Source: Latescibacteria bacterium UBA6620
Lineage (GTDB): Bacteria; Latescibacterota; UBA2968
Direction: 5' to 3'
DNA: 9,946 nt
Assembly: GCA_002433075.1 (NCBI GenBank)
Contig: DJHM01000022.1
Location: 399,978-409,923, forward strand
Part shown: in pieces, positions 1 through 7,373 of the stretch
Position numbering within the stretch: the stretch's first letter is position 1
How the letters are laid out: each line of letters opens with the position of its first letter
Notes under the pieces: generated by a model
Told to the model about the DNA's origin: nothing
Seen by the model: only the letters and a program-made list of their open reading frames with translations
Databases searched by the model: none
Made by a program: the position numbers and the translations under genes

Positions 1-3000
1 GAATAGATGTCGTGATGCGGCGGCGGCGATATCAGTTCCACACCCGGCGTCGAGTGCCTCACCTTTGCGATCCACGGGTAGACTTTCTTCCCTGGAAGCT
101 CCCCGCCCTCGCCCGGCTTGGCCCCCTGCGCCATCTTGATCTGCAGTTCGCGCGCGTTCACAAGGTAGAGGCTCGTCACGCCAAACCGCCCCGATGCCAC
201 CTGCTTGATTGCGCTGTTCTTCGAGTCCCCGTTGGGTTCCGGGGTGTAGCGTTCGGGGTCTTCCCCGCCTTCTCCCGTGTTGCTGCGCCCACCGATCCGG
301 TTCATGGCGATCGCAAGGGCCTCGTGGGCTTCCTTGCTGATGGAGCCATAGGACATTGCCCCGCTCTTGAACCGCTTCGTGATCGACTCGACGGACTCGA
401 CTTCGTCGATCGGAATGCCCTCTTCGGGAAAGTCGAACTCCATCAGTCCGCGAAGCGTGGCGATCTGCTCCGACTGATCGTTGATCAGCTCGGCGTATTC
501 CTTGTAGACCTCATAGTCGTTCGTCCGTGCGGCCTGCTGGAGCTTGTGAATCGTCAGCGGGTTGAACAGGTGATACTCGCCGTTCTTCCGCCACTGGAAC
601 TGACCGCCAACCTCGAGCGTGCGTCCATTCACGGGAATCTCGGGGAAAGCGTGACGGTGTCGCATCAGTGCTTCTTCAGCCACCACATCGATGTCGATCC
701 CCCCCACCCTGGAATCCGTCCAGGTGAAGTACCGGTCGATCAGCGCCTGGCTGAGACCGACCGCCTCGAAAATCTGGGCGCCACGATAGGACTTGATCGT
801 GGAGATCCCCATCTTTGCGATGACCTTCACCACTCCCTTCACGGCCGAATAGATATACCCCGCCTCAGCGGTCTCGTGATCGCAGCCTTCGACCATCCCC
901 TCGCGGATCATGTCGCCCAGACTCTCGAACGCCATGTACGGGTTGATCGCCTGCGCCCCATACCCGAGCAGCAAACAGAAGTGGTGCACCTCTCGCGGTT
1001 CACCCGACTCCAGGGCGATGCCCACGCGGGTTCGTGTCTTGTTCCGAATCAGATGGTGGTGCAGACCGGACGTCGCCAGGAGCGCCGGAATCGGGCAGTG
1101 ATCGGCATCCATCCCACGATCGGAAAGGATCAGCAGATTCACCCCTTCCTCGATCGCCGCGTCGGCCGCCTCGAACAGGTCGTTCATCGCCTGTTCCAAA
1201 CCGCCGCCGCCCTTGGCGGCCTCGAAAACAATCGGTAGCGTGCGCGTCTTGAAGCCCGGACGATCGATCGACCGGATACGCTCGAGCTCCTCGTTCGTAA
1301 GAACCGGTCGCTCCAACTCGATCTGGTGACAACTCTCGGGTGTGGGATCGAGAAGATTGCCCTCAGGGCCGATGGTCGTGGACGCCGACGTAATCAGCTC
1401 CTCGCGAAGCGGATCGATCGGCGGGTTCGTTACCTGTGCGAACAACTGCTTGAAGTAGCTGTAGAGCAGATGCGGCTTGTCCGACAGCACGGCCAGCGGG
1501 GCGTCATTCCCCATCGATCCGACCGGATCTTTGCCAGACGTGATCATCGGACCCAGGAAAACCCGGAGATCCTCGTAGGTGTAGCCAAAAACCTGCTGCC
1601 GACGCAGCACGGTCTCGTGATCGGGAAGCGTCTCGTCGATCTTTGCCTTCGGCAGATTCTCGATCGACACGAGATGCTCGTCCAGCCACTCCTGGTACGG
1701 GTGTGCGCCCGCAACCTGGTCCTTCAGCTCTTCGTCGCTGATGATGCGTCCCTGTTCCGTGTCGACCAGAAGCATGCGTCCCGGCTGAAGTCGATCTTTA
1801 TGAAGCACGCGATCCGGGGGGACATCGAGCACACCGACTTCGGAAGCGAGGACGACAAGATCGTCCTTGGTCACGTAATAGCGGGAAGGCCGCAACCCGT
1901 TCCGGTCCAGCACGGCCCCGATACGCACCCCGTCGGTGAACGCGATCGAGGCGGGACCGTCCCACGGTTCCATCAGACAGCTGTGATACTGATAGAAGGC
2001 ACGTTTTCCCGGGGCCATGCTCTCGTGGTTTTCCCACGGCTCCGGAATCATCATCATCATGACGTGGGGAATCGAGCGGCCTGCCAGGGTGAGGAATTCC
2101 AGCGCATTGTCGAAAACCGCGGAGTCGCTGCCCTCAGGGTCCTCGATCACCGGCATAACCTTTTCCAGGTCGTCGCCGAAGAGGTCGGAGGCAAAGTTCC
2201 CCTGACGCGTGAACATCCAGTTGACGTTGCCCCGCTTCGTGTTGATCTCACCGTTGTGGATCATCATCCGGTATGGATGAGACAACTCCCAGCTGGGGAA
2301 TGTATTCGTGCTGAAACGTGAATGGACGAGCGCCAGCGACGTCATGATCGACCGGTCCTTCAGATCGGTGTAGTAGTCACCGACCTGAGCCGGTGTCAGC
2401 ATTCCCTTGAATACGATCAGGAAGGAGGACAGACTCGCGATATAGAAGTGCTCGCTCCCGGGCATATCGCCCTCGTAGCGAATCTCCCGGGCGGCGCGCT
2501 TGCGGATGACGTACAGCTTTCGTTCGAAGGCGTTCTGGTCGTCGTTCGTCTCTTCACGACCGATGAAAACCTGGCGAATCGAGGGCTCCACGCGCTTCGC
2601 CGTCTCCCCCAGGTGCATGTTGTCCGTCGGCACCCCCCGCCAGCCCAGAACCGTCTGCCCTTCCTCTTCCACGATTCGCTCGATGATTTTTTCCTGAGCG
2701 TGACGCTCGTCCCGATCGGGCGACAGGAAAACCATGCCGACCCCGTAATTTCCGGGCCACGGCAGGTCGATCCCGATTCGCTCACACGCCGACTGAAAGA
2801 AGCGATGCGGAATTTGCATCAGGATTCCGGCCCCGTCTCCTGTATCGGGCTCGCTGCCCCTGGCTCCACGATGGTCCAGATTCACGAGCACCTCGAGCGC
2901 CTGGCGGACGATCCGATTGGACTTCTGCCCCTTGACGTGGGCAACGAAACCGATCCCGCACGAATCGTGCTCGTGCTTCGGGTCGTACAGACCCTGTTTG

Positions 3001-3026
3001 GGGGGGAGTCCGATGGGGTTCGGCAT
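1..3026 (-). CDS. gltB: Glutamate synthase, large (alpha) subunit, N-terminal two thirds
   Basis: The enzyme makes two glutamates from glutamine and 2-oxoglutarate in the cytosol, with GltD supplying electrons. About 1008 residues are visible in one uninterrupted frame, and the gene leaves the window at its left edge; the family is usually about 1500 residues. The N-terminus carries LYDPKHEHDSCGIGF, so Cys23 is the expected class II amidotransferase nucleophile after removal of a 22-residue propeptide. HNGEINTKRGNVNWM (about residue 255) and VMMMMIPEPWENHE are further amidotransferase signatures. PESCHQIELERPVLTNEEL (about 566-590) marks the central domain. The FMN-binding domain starts near 830, with SGAMSYGSISKEAHEA, GGRSNTGEGGEDPERY and KMAQGAKPGEGGELPG, and the visible part ends at SPPPHHDIYS. 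The 3Fe-4S cysteines and the C-terminal beta-helix domain lie outside. The ATG at 3026 is preceded by AGGAGAGG with good spacing. gltD would be expected beyond the left edge. Family assignment is near certain. Confidence 0.97.
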   Translation of the reverse strand, partial: MPNPIGLPPKQGLYDPKHEHDSCGIGFVAHVKGQKSNRIVRQALEVLVNLDHRGARGSEPDTGDGAGILMQIPHRFFQSACERIGIDLPWPGNYGVGMVFLSPDRDERHAQEKIIERIVEEEGQTVLGWRGVPTDNMHLGETAKRVEPSIRQVFIGREETNDDQNAFERKLYVIRKRAAREIRYEGDMPGSEHFYIASLSSFLIVFKGMLTPAQVGDYYTDLKDRSIMTSLALVHSRFSTNTFPSWELSHPYRMMIHNGEINTKRGNVNWMFTRQGNFASDLFGDDLEKVMPVIEDPEGSDSAVFDNALEFLTLAGRSIPHVMMMMIPEPWENHESMAPGKRAFYQYHSCLMEPWDGPASIAFTDGVRIGAVLDRNGLRPSRYYVTKDDLVVLASEVGVLDVPPDRVLHKDRLQPGRMLLVDTEQGRIISDEELKDQVAGAHPYQEWLDEHLVSIENLPKAKIDETLPDHETVLRRQQVFGYTYEDLRVFLGPMITSGKDPVGSMGNDAPLAVLSDKPHLLYSYFKQLFAQVTNPPIDPLREELITSASTTIGPEGNLLDPTPESCHQIELERPVLTNEELERIRSIDRPGFKTRTLPIVFEAAKGGGGLEQAMNDLFEAADAAIEEGVNLLILSDRGMDADHCPIPALLATSGLHHHLIRNKTRTRVGIALESGEPREVHHFCLLLGYGAQAINPYMAFESLGDMIREGMVEGCDHETAEAGYIYSAVKGVVKVIAKMGISTIKSYRGAQIFEAVGLSQALIDRYFTWTDSRVGGIDIDVVAEEALMRHRHAFPEIPVNGRTLEVGGQFQWRKNGEYHLFNPLTIHKLQQAARTNDYEVYKEYAELINDQSEQIATLRGLMEFDFPEEGIPIDEVESVESITKRFKSGAMSYGSISKEAHEALAIAMNRIGGRSNTGEGGEDPERYTPEPNGDSKNSAIKQVASGRFGVTSLYLVNARELQIKMAQGAKPGEGGELPGKKVYPWIAKVRHSTPGVELISPPPHHDIY

Positions 3027-3115
3027 GAATAACCTCTCCTGACAACTTCCAGCGGCTGCTACGCGACAGCTTTTGGGATCGTCATTCGAAAACGGACGGC
3101 TCGGACTGTGACTTC

Positions 3116-3132
3116 GGCCGACGGGATCGGCC
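3116..3132 (-). other. Inverted repeat in the gltB leader
   Basis: GGCCGA and TCGGCC are perfect 6-base complementary arms separated by 5 bases, about 90 bases upstream of the gltB start and just downstream of the inferred transcription start. There is no T-run after it, so it is not an intrinsic terminator. It could be an operator or a leader hairpin. It does not match any riboswitch I know. Apart from this and the promoter, I see nothing in 3027-3226. Confidence 0.3.
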
Positions 3133-3147
3133 AACCCGAGAACAACC

Positions 3148-3175
3148 AATATAACCGTTTTCTGGGAAACCGCAA
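3148..3175 (-). promoter_or_regulatory. Probable sigma-70-type promoter of gltB
   Basis: On the minus strand a TATATT box (3148-3153, five of six matches to TATAAT) lies 16 bp downstream of TTGCGG (3170-3175, three of six matches to TTGACA). It sits in the 200-bp gap between yigZ and gltB and would give a leader of about 115 nt. The -10 element is good but the -35 is weak, so an activator is possible. A small 4-bp stem (CCGC/GCGG) overlaps the -35 region and is too weak to call a terminator for yigZ. Confidence 0.45.
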
Positions 3176-3226
3176 AGGCGGGGTAATACTTCCTCTACCG
3201 CAGACTAAGTGGAGCTAAAGCTCGGC

Positions 3227-3835
3227 CTACCCGATCTGGGCCATTCCGTTCGTCAGATTCTGGACCACGCGAGTCAACTCTTCGACCCGTTCGGTCGGAA
3301 GATCGATGCGGAATGCTACCTCGGCTCCGTAGTCTTCGTGGACGAGAGCGGCTTCGTGATCGGGGAGAAGTCGCTTGATCTGTTCAACATAGGTGTAGTT
3401 GAACCGCAGGCTGACCGTGGCCAACTCCACCTTCTCGACCCGACCCACCTCCGACAGTGCGTACTGCACTCCCGAAGAATAGGCTCGCAGCAAGCCGCCC
3501 CTCCCAAGCTGGGTTCCCCCGTAGTACCGGGTTACCACCGCCACAACATCCCCCAGACCGCTGTGGACGAGCACGTTCAGCATTGGCCTTCCTGCCGTCC
3601 CGTGAGGCTCCCCATCGTCGCTCATCCCCACCGTCCCCGTCGACCCCGGTGGCCCCACGAGGAACGCGTAGCAGTGATGCCTCGCGTCAGCGTACGCCTC
3701 TCTCATCTCCGCAATCAAGGCGCGCGCGCTATCGGGATCATCCGCACGATCGAGTGTCGTGATAAACCTGGACCGTTTGATCTCGTCCTCGACAGTGGCT
3801 CGACCCAATGGGATCGCATAGCGCGAGTTCCCCAC
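3227..3835 (-). CDS. yigZ: YigZ / IMPACT (UPF0029) family protein
   Basis: This is a 202-residue protein of normal length for the YigZ family. The N-terminal IMPACT domain carries the signature SDDGEPHGTAGRPML (72-86) and VVTRYYGGTQLGRGG (101-115). Residues about 138-195 fit the C-terminal ferredoxin-like DUF1949 domain. Eukaryotic IMPACT modulates GCN1/GCN2 translational control; the bacterial role is not settled. The start is GTG at 3835, one base after the TAG of the upstream lgoD-like gene. A CTGGAG Shine-Dalgarno lies inside the last codons of that gene, so translation is probably coupled to it. Nothing in the sequence links YigZ to sugar-acid catabolism; co-transcription may be incidental. 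Family assignment is very secure, function is not. Confidence 0.95.
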   Translation of the reverse strand: MGNSRYAIPLGRATVEDEIKRSRFITTLDRADDPDSARALIAEMREAYADARHHCYAFLVGPPGSTGTVGMSDDGEPHGTAGRPMLNVLVHSGLGDVVAVVTRYYGGTQLGRGGLLRAYSSGVQYALSEVGRVEKVELATVSLRFNYTYVEQIKRLLPDHEAALVHEDYGAEVAFRIDLPTERVEELTRVVQNLTNGMAQIG

Positions 3836-3836
3836 G

Positions 3837-4853
3837 CTATAACTCCAGCATCGCCTTCACGACCCCTGCATCGGGCTGAAGCCAGCCAGGGAAGGAGTCG
3901 ATGAACGATTCGTAGGTCGCGGTGTGGGTGATCCACGGCGCCGTATCCACAGCCCCGGACTCCATCAGACCAATGATGCGCCTGAAATCCTCAGCGCGTG
4001 AGTTTCGAGTCGCCAGAAGGGTCGTCTCCCGGCGATGGAATTCTGGGTCGCTGAACGCAACTTCACCCTGAACCAGCCCCACGAAAACAAGCCGTCCGCC
4101 ATTCGCAACGAAATCGAAGGCGGTCGCCATCGACTTCGGGTTCCCCGTCGCATCGAAGACCACCGTAGGAAGATCGTCGTTCGTCCACGCCATCAGTTCG
4201 TCAAGGACCGTGTCCCGATCCGAAAACCCTCGATCCACCTCGAATTGGGATTTTGCGAACCCCATTCGATCGGGATTCAATTCCAAAAGGCCCACGGTGG
4301 CCCCCGCGACAGTAGCGAACTGAATGACCGACAATCCAATCGGTCCCGCGCCGATTACGAGGGCCCGCTCACCCGGTTCGATGGAGGCACGGTCGACGGC
4401 GTGGGCTCCAATCCCCAGCGTCTCGACCAGGGCCAGCTGACTCGTGTCCAAGGTGTCGGATCGATGCAGCTTTTCGCCCGGGAGCAGAATCTCTGACCGC
4501 ATGCCACCGTCCGTGTGCACTCCCAAACACTGCAGATGGATACAGCAGTTCGTCTTCCCCTTTCTGCACGCGATACAGGAGCCGCACGTCAGGTAAGGCT
4601 CCACCGCGCACTGGTCGCCCACGCCGACATTCGAAACCCCCGGACCGATCTCGGATATCGTCACACCCAATTCGTGACCAAGGATCCTCGGATAGCTGAA
4701 GAAGGGCTGCCTGCCCCGAAAGGCGTGCAGGTCCGTGCCACAGACGCCCACCCGTTCAACCCGGACTCTGACCTGTCCTTCCGACGGGGGACCCGGCAGA
4801 TCCGTCTCGCGACATTCGAACCTTTCCGGTTCGTTCAAAACAATGGTTTGCAC
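3837..4853 (-). CDS. lgoD: Zinc-dependent L-galactonate 5-dehydrogenase-like oxidoreductase
   Basis: This 338-residue medium-chain zinc alcohol dehydrogenase closely resembles E. coli YjjN/LgoD (340 residues) as I remember it. Shared segments include GVCGTDLHAFRGRQPFFSYP, GKTNCC, GVHTDGG and FSDPEFHRRETT. Catalytic zinc ligands are Cys38, His60 and Glu61, with Glu144. Structural zinc ligands are Cys90, Cys93, Cys96 and Cys104. The Rossmann nucleotide-binding loop is GAGPIG at 168-173. The family reaction is NAD-dependent oxidation of L-galactonate to D-tagaturonate. L-gulonate or L-fuconate as substrate cannot be excluded from sequence. The start is GTG at 4853, because an in-frame TGA lies 12 bases upstream. 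GAGG, 5 bases before the GTG, serves as ribosome binding site. It follows the uxaB-like gene, whose enzyme would use its product. The superfamily is certain; the substrate is inferred from similarity and context. Confidence 0.85.
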   Translation of the reverse strand: MQTIVLNEPERFECRETDLPGPPSEGQVRVRVERVGVCGTDLHAFRGRQPFFSYPRILGHELGVTISEIGPGVSNVGVGDQCAVEPYLTCGSCIACRKGKTNCCIHLQCLGVHTDGGMRSEILLPGEKLHRSDTLDTSQLALVETLGIGAHAVDRASIEPGERALVIGAGPIGLSVIQFATVAGATVGLLELNPDRMGFAKSQFEVDRGFSDRDTVLDELMAWTNDDLPTVVFDATGNPKSMATAFDFVANGGRLVFVGLVQGEVAFSDPEFHRRETTLLATRNSRAEDFRRIIGLMESGAVDTAPWITHTATYESFIDSFPGWLQPDAGVVKAMLEL

Positions 4854-4865
4854 GCGATCCTCATT

Positions 4866-5963
4866 TCACCCTCCGGTGTTCAAGGCTTCCGACAGACGGG
4901 GTGGTTTCCGACCGAACCGGTCGATGTACTCTTCGTAAGTAGGAAGAAGACGCACCTTGATTTTTTCGTCCTGGTGGAGCGCAATGTCGGCGAGACGGTG
5001 ATGAAGATACGGGTTGGCGAATCGTTCGAGAGCCGTCCGTGCGAAGCCTTCGGCATCTTGAACGCGGTCCTCCACGGTAGGCACGATCTCTTCCAGCATC
5101 AGCGACTCGAGCCAGGACCGAAGATCCGGGTCTTCCATCACCTCGAGTACGGTCTCCACTTTTCCCAGGGCCTTCTGGACGAGAGCGGTATGTGCGCCGT
5201 TCAGGATGCGCACCTTGCGAAGCGAGTAGGCGTCGATCCGTTCCACGGTCTGAATAGCCGCGTGCGGCCACGGAGCCCCGGCCTCAATCGCCCACGTGGC
5301 AAAGGGTTCTGCCGCACACAGTAGAGCATCCTCTGCCGCCAGAGCGTGACCCTTTGGTGCTTCGCTCACGATTCGATCGACGAGCGTGTTCGACCACGTT
5401 ATCTCGTCCCGAATCCAATCCAGCGCACGTGGTGAGAAGCCCCACAGACGGCCTTGCTCTATCGTAAGGTCTCTCAGCCGATCCGCATTTCGGTCCACCA
5501 GTTCACACGGCAGAATCTGAACCGGAGTCCCGCCGGACTCGTAGCGCGCGTGCAGAACCGCGGCTAGCTTGGCCGGAAACGACCTGGGCGTGGAACCCGG
5601 ATGGAGGTTCACCTCTGAATCCTCGAGCGTCAACCCGGCTTCCGTCGTGTTCGAGACCAGCCAGTGGAGATGTTTCGATCGGGCGACGTCTAACACCTCC
5701 GACCAGTCAGACCCCGCCACGAGTGCGCGTGACACACTCCTCACACGGTGCGTGCTGTCTACCGGCTGCCCGCCCTGCAGGCCCCGGATCAGAACGTGAT
5801 AGCCATCTTGATCGTTGAAGACCCTGGCGCGGTCGCTATCCGAGGACTGAACCACCACCACACGGTGGTCGAAGCCGCCGTCTCGGTTGATCTCGTCGAC
5901 AAACAGATCGACAAACGCTCGCAGGAATTTCCCACCGCCGAATTGTAAGATCGACTCCGTCAT
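4866..5963 (-). CDS. uxaB: Tagaturonate reductase (altronate oxidoreductase)-like, C-terminally short
   Basis: This 365-residue protein belongs to the long-chain mannitol dehydrogenase family. ILQFGGGKFLRAFVDLF at the N-terminus matches the UxaB dinucleotide-binding start. The catalytic Lys-x4-Asn-x2-His motif is KVRILNGAH (Lys250, Asn255, His258). FANPYLHHRLADIALHQDEK (315-334) and the following RLLP match the UxaB C-terminal domain. UxaB reduces D-tagaturonate to D-altronate with NADH. E. coli UxaB is about 480 residues. Here the protein stops at PPRLSEALNTGG, where the E. coli enzyme continues for about 100 more, mostly helical, residues. No frameshifted remainder is possible because the next gene starts 12 bases later. 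The ATG at 5963 is the only start in this frame after an upstream in-frame TGA. It has no Shine-Dalgarno: the sequence before it is the U-tract of a terminator. Fructuronate reductase (UxuB) or another polyol dehydrogenase is the main alternative. Confidence 0.82.
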   Translation of the reverse strand: MTESILQFGGGKFLRAFVDLFVDEINRDGGFDHRVVVVQSSDSDRARVFNDQDGYHVLIRGLQGGQPVDSTHRVRSVSRALVAGSDWSEVLDVARSKHLHWLVSNTTEAGLTLEDSEVNLHPGSTPRSFPAKLAAVLHARYESGGTPVQILPCELVDRNADRLRDLTIEQGRLWGFSPRALDWIRDEITWSNTLVDRIVSEAPKGHALAAEDALLCAAEPFATWAIEAGAPWPHAAIQTVERIDAYSLRKVRILNGAHTALVQKALGKVETVLEVMEDPDLRSWLESLMLEEIVPTVEDRVQDAEGFARTALERFANPYLHHRLADIALHQDEKIKVRLLPTYEEYIDRFGRKPPRLSEALNTGG

Positions 5964-5965
5964 GC

Positions 5966-6001
5966 AAAAAGAAAGCCCCGAAGGCGACGTGCCTCCGGAG
6001 C
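5966..6001 (-). terminator. Intrinsic terminator abutting the uxaB start
   Basis: On the minus strand, GCTCCGGAGGC and GCCTTCGGGGC form an 11-bp stem (with two G-U pairs) closed by a 5-base loop ACGTC, followed by TTTCTTTTT. It lies 23 bases after the stop of the 69-residue gene, so it probably ends the HMA operon. The T-tract ends two bases before the uxaB ATG. Transcription of uxaB must therefore come from read-through or from a promoter I cannot identify. Confidence 0.85.
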
Positions 6002-6024
6002 ATCAGACCCTCATCTATATGGGT

Positions 6025-6234
6025 TCAGACAACAATATCGATGCTGACACCAACACCGTTGGGCGAGGCCTGGTTTACGACCCGGGAGATGAGGTCGGCG
6101 CCGGCCGCAGAGGACTTGTTGGAGCTGCTGTTCACATCGACCTTGAGCGGACTTCCGGATGTGAGGGGTGGCATGGTCGCCCTCGGAATCAGTCCGTTCG
6201 AATTAATCGATCGGGATGAAACCTGTCCAGGCAT
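6025..6234 (-). CDS. Unrecognised 69-residue protein
   Basis: I do not recognise this protein. It is rich in Ser, Asn and Pro in its first half (for example NSSSNKSSAAG), suggesting disorder. It then has a possible short helix, ADLISRVVNQ, and ends in a hydrophobic strand-like tail, VGVSIDIVV. No signal peptide, membrane segment or cysteine is visible. It is likely a real gene: GAGGAG lies 6 bases before the ATG, it starts 19 bases after the DUF554 stop, and a strong terminator follows 23 bases after its own stop. The overlapping plus-strand frames have no comparable ribosome binding site. Codon use is somewhat less GC-biased at both ends than in its neighbours. A small regulator or partner of the DUF554 membrane protein is conceivable, but nothing shows it. 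Confidence 0.65.
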   Translation of the reverse strand: MPGQVSSRSINSNGLIPRATMPPLTSGSPLKVDVNSSSNKSSAAGADLISRVVNQASPNGVGVSIDIVV

Positions 6235-6253
6235 CTACAACTCCTCGTCTGCG

Positions 6254-6943
6254 CTACAGACTCAGCTTCCCGACCACCCAAACAATTAAGGGCGCAAAAC
6301 AGAGCGAGGGAAGAAAATTCGCGACCCTGATCTGCGCAGCCCCGAGCAGCGAAAGACCCACCGCGACGATGATCAGCCCTCCGGCCGCCTCCATTTCCAG
6401 GAGCAGGGGTTGTGGAAAGGCCTCCTGCAACCTCGTCGCCCAGAATGTAATCGGCCCCTGCACGACCAGGACCGTCACGGCAGAGCAAGCGACCCCGAGA
6501 CCGAAGGTGGCCGCGAACGCAAGGGAGGCAAAACCGTCGAGTACCGATTTCGTCGCCAGAAGCTCATAGTTGCCGGTCAGTCCATCCTGGATCGCACCCA
6601 CGACGGTCATCGGTCCCACACAGAACACGAGACTGGACGTGACGAACCCCTCACTGAAACGTCCGGTGCCCGCCGACAGGCGACGCTCCAGCCAGGTGCC
6701 GAGGGCGTCCAGTCTGGCCTGAATCCCGATGCCTTCTCCGAGGAAGGCGCCAATCAACGTACTCCCCAACAGGATCAGCACGTGCTCGGTCTTGAGTGCC
6801 ATCCTGAACCCGATCAGCAGCGTGAACAGGCCCAGTGCCGCGAACACCGTTTCACGCAGACGCTCTGGCAGCCGATGACCGAGAACAACACCCAGGCTAC
6901 TCCCGAGTAGTACGGTGCCAACATTGATCGCGGTACCCGTCAC
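6254..6943 (-). CDS. DUF554 family integral membrane protein (YqgA/YdfK-like)
   Basis: This is a 229-residue membrane protein of normal length for DUF554, with about six or seven hydrophobic segments (near 6-22, 33-50, 55-72, 101-118, 137-162, 186-202 and 208-226). The start GTAINVGTVLLGSSLGVVLG followed by RLPERLRETV is typical of the family. So are FCVGPMTVVGAIQDG (107-121) and LATKSVLDGFASLAFA (129-144). Function in this family is not established; a transport role is only a guess. The frame is open further upstream, but GTG at 6943 is the right start: the family motif begins there, AGGAGG lies 4 bases upstream, and the GTG overlaps the stop of the SnoaL-like gene by 4 bases (GTGA). That implies translational coupling. 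Confidence 0.9.
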   Translation of the reverse strand: MTGTAINVGTVLLGSSLGVVLGHRLPERLRETVFAALGLFTLLIGFRMALKTEHVLILLGSTLIGAFLGEGIGIQARLDALGTWLERRLSAGTGRFSEGFVTSSLVFCVGPMTVVGAIQDGLTGNYELLATKSVLDGFASLAFAATFGLGVACSAVTVLVVQGPITFWATRLQEAFPQPLLLEMEAAGGLIIVAVGLSLLGAAQIRVANFLPSLCFAPLIVWVVGKLSL

Positions 6944-7368
6944 CCTTCCTCCTGCAGCTTTTCCCAGTCGACGAATGGCAAAGACGCGTGTGTCTGGGCA
7001 ATTCTCCACCTCCCCTCTTCCCATATCACGACCAGCGACCATCGCTCCCCGGTGACCCGATACGACTTCCCCTTCTGCACCCCTGCGCCATCCCAGAAAA
7101 ACGAGGCCCACGCCACGTCCCCGTGAATACGAACGAGCGTATCCCGTCGGTTCAACGTCACGTCCTTCCAGCTGGCGAGATGGTCCGCCCACACAGCAGA
7201 GATTGATGTTACCTCCGCGACTCTGCCCGTCGACCCTGTGAAGATCGCCACCGCGTCCACCGCGTGCAGGGACATTAAACGTTGGTTGTCCCCCGAACGG
7301 ACAGCATCTGTGAACGAATCCAGCAGTGTCTCGATCTCGACAACGTCGGGGTGCGTCGACTTAGCCAC
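6940..7368 (-). CDS. SnoaL/NTF2-like (DUF4440-type) protein
   Basis: This protein of about 142 residues has the cone-shaped NTF2-like fold pattern. A first helix (VVEIETLLDSFTDAVRSGD) leads into LMSLHAVDAVAIF. Beta strands follow, including the pair VAWASFFWDGAG and GERWSLVVIWEEGRWRIAQT. Such proteins are small-molecule-binding domains or enzymes; the substrate cannot be predicted, and no catalytic Asp-His pair is obvious. The start is uncertain. GTG at 7368 lies 5 bases after the HMA gene stop and fits the family N-terminus. An ATG at 7413 would add 15 residues and overlap the HMA gene by 40 bases; neither has a strong ribosome binding site. The stop overlaps the DUF554 start. It is presumably cytoplasmic, as no signal peptide is seen with the chosen start. 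Confidence 0.8.
   Translation of the reverse strand: MAKSTHPDVVEIETLLDSFTDAVRSGDNQRLMSLHAVDAVAIFTGSTGRVAEVTSISAVWADHLASWKDVTLNRRDTLVRIHGDVAWASFFWDGAGVQKGKSYRVTGERWSLVVIWEEGRWRIAQTHASLPFVDWEKLQEEG
6948..6953 (-). promoter_or_regulatory. Shine-Dalgarno site fixing the DUF554 start
   Basis: AGGAGG on the minus strand lies inside the last codons of the SnoaL-like gene, 4 bases before the GTG at 6943. It supports the short DUF554 start over an 83-residue N-terminal extension that would read through the SnoaL-like gene in another frame. Confidence 0.75.
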
Positions 7369-7373
7369 GCAGC

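Noticed and set aside
12..3032. Three long plus-strand open frames (12-1238, 1326-2321, 2322-3032) that nearly cover the region
   Set aside because: They are antisense shadows of gltB, whose minus-strand frame is unbroken and full of family motifs. High GC at third positions keeps the opposite frame open. None encodes a recognisable domain.
3212..3223. Perfect palindrome GAGCTAAAGCTC near the end of yigZ as a terminator
   Set aside because: The loop is only two bases and no T-run follows on either strand. It may be chance.
3027..3226. Glutamine riboswitch or other known leader RNA upstream of gltB
   Set aside because: The region holds one short inverted repeat and a promoter-like pair, but no conserved core of a riboswitch I know.
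5887..6289. Plus-strand frames of 82 and 110 residues opposite the 69-residue gene
   Set aside because: They have no ribosome binding site or operon context and would run against every other gene here. The minus-strand frame has both.
6254..7192. DUF554 frame extended upstream to give 312 residues
   Set aside because: The first 83 residues are low-complexity translation of the SnoaL-like gene in another frame. The family N-terminus begins at the GTG at 6943, which has a strong ribosome binding site.
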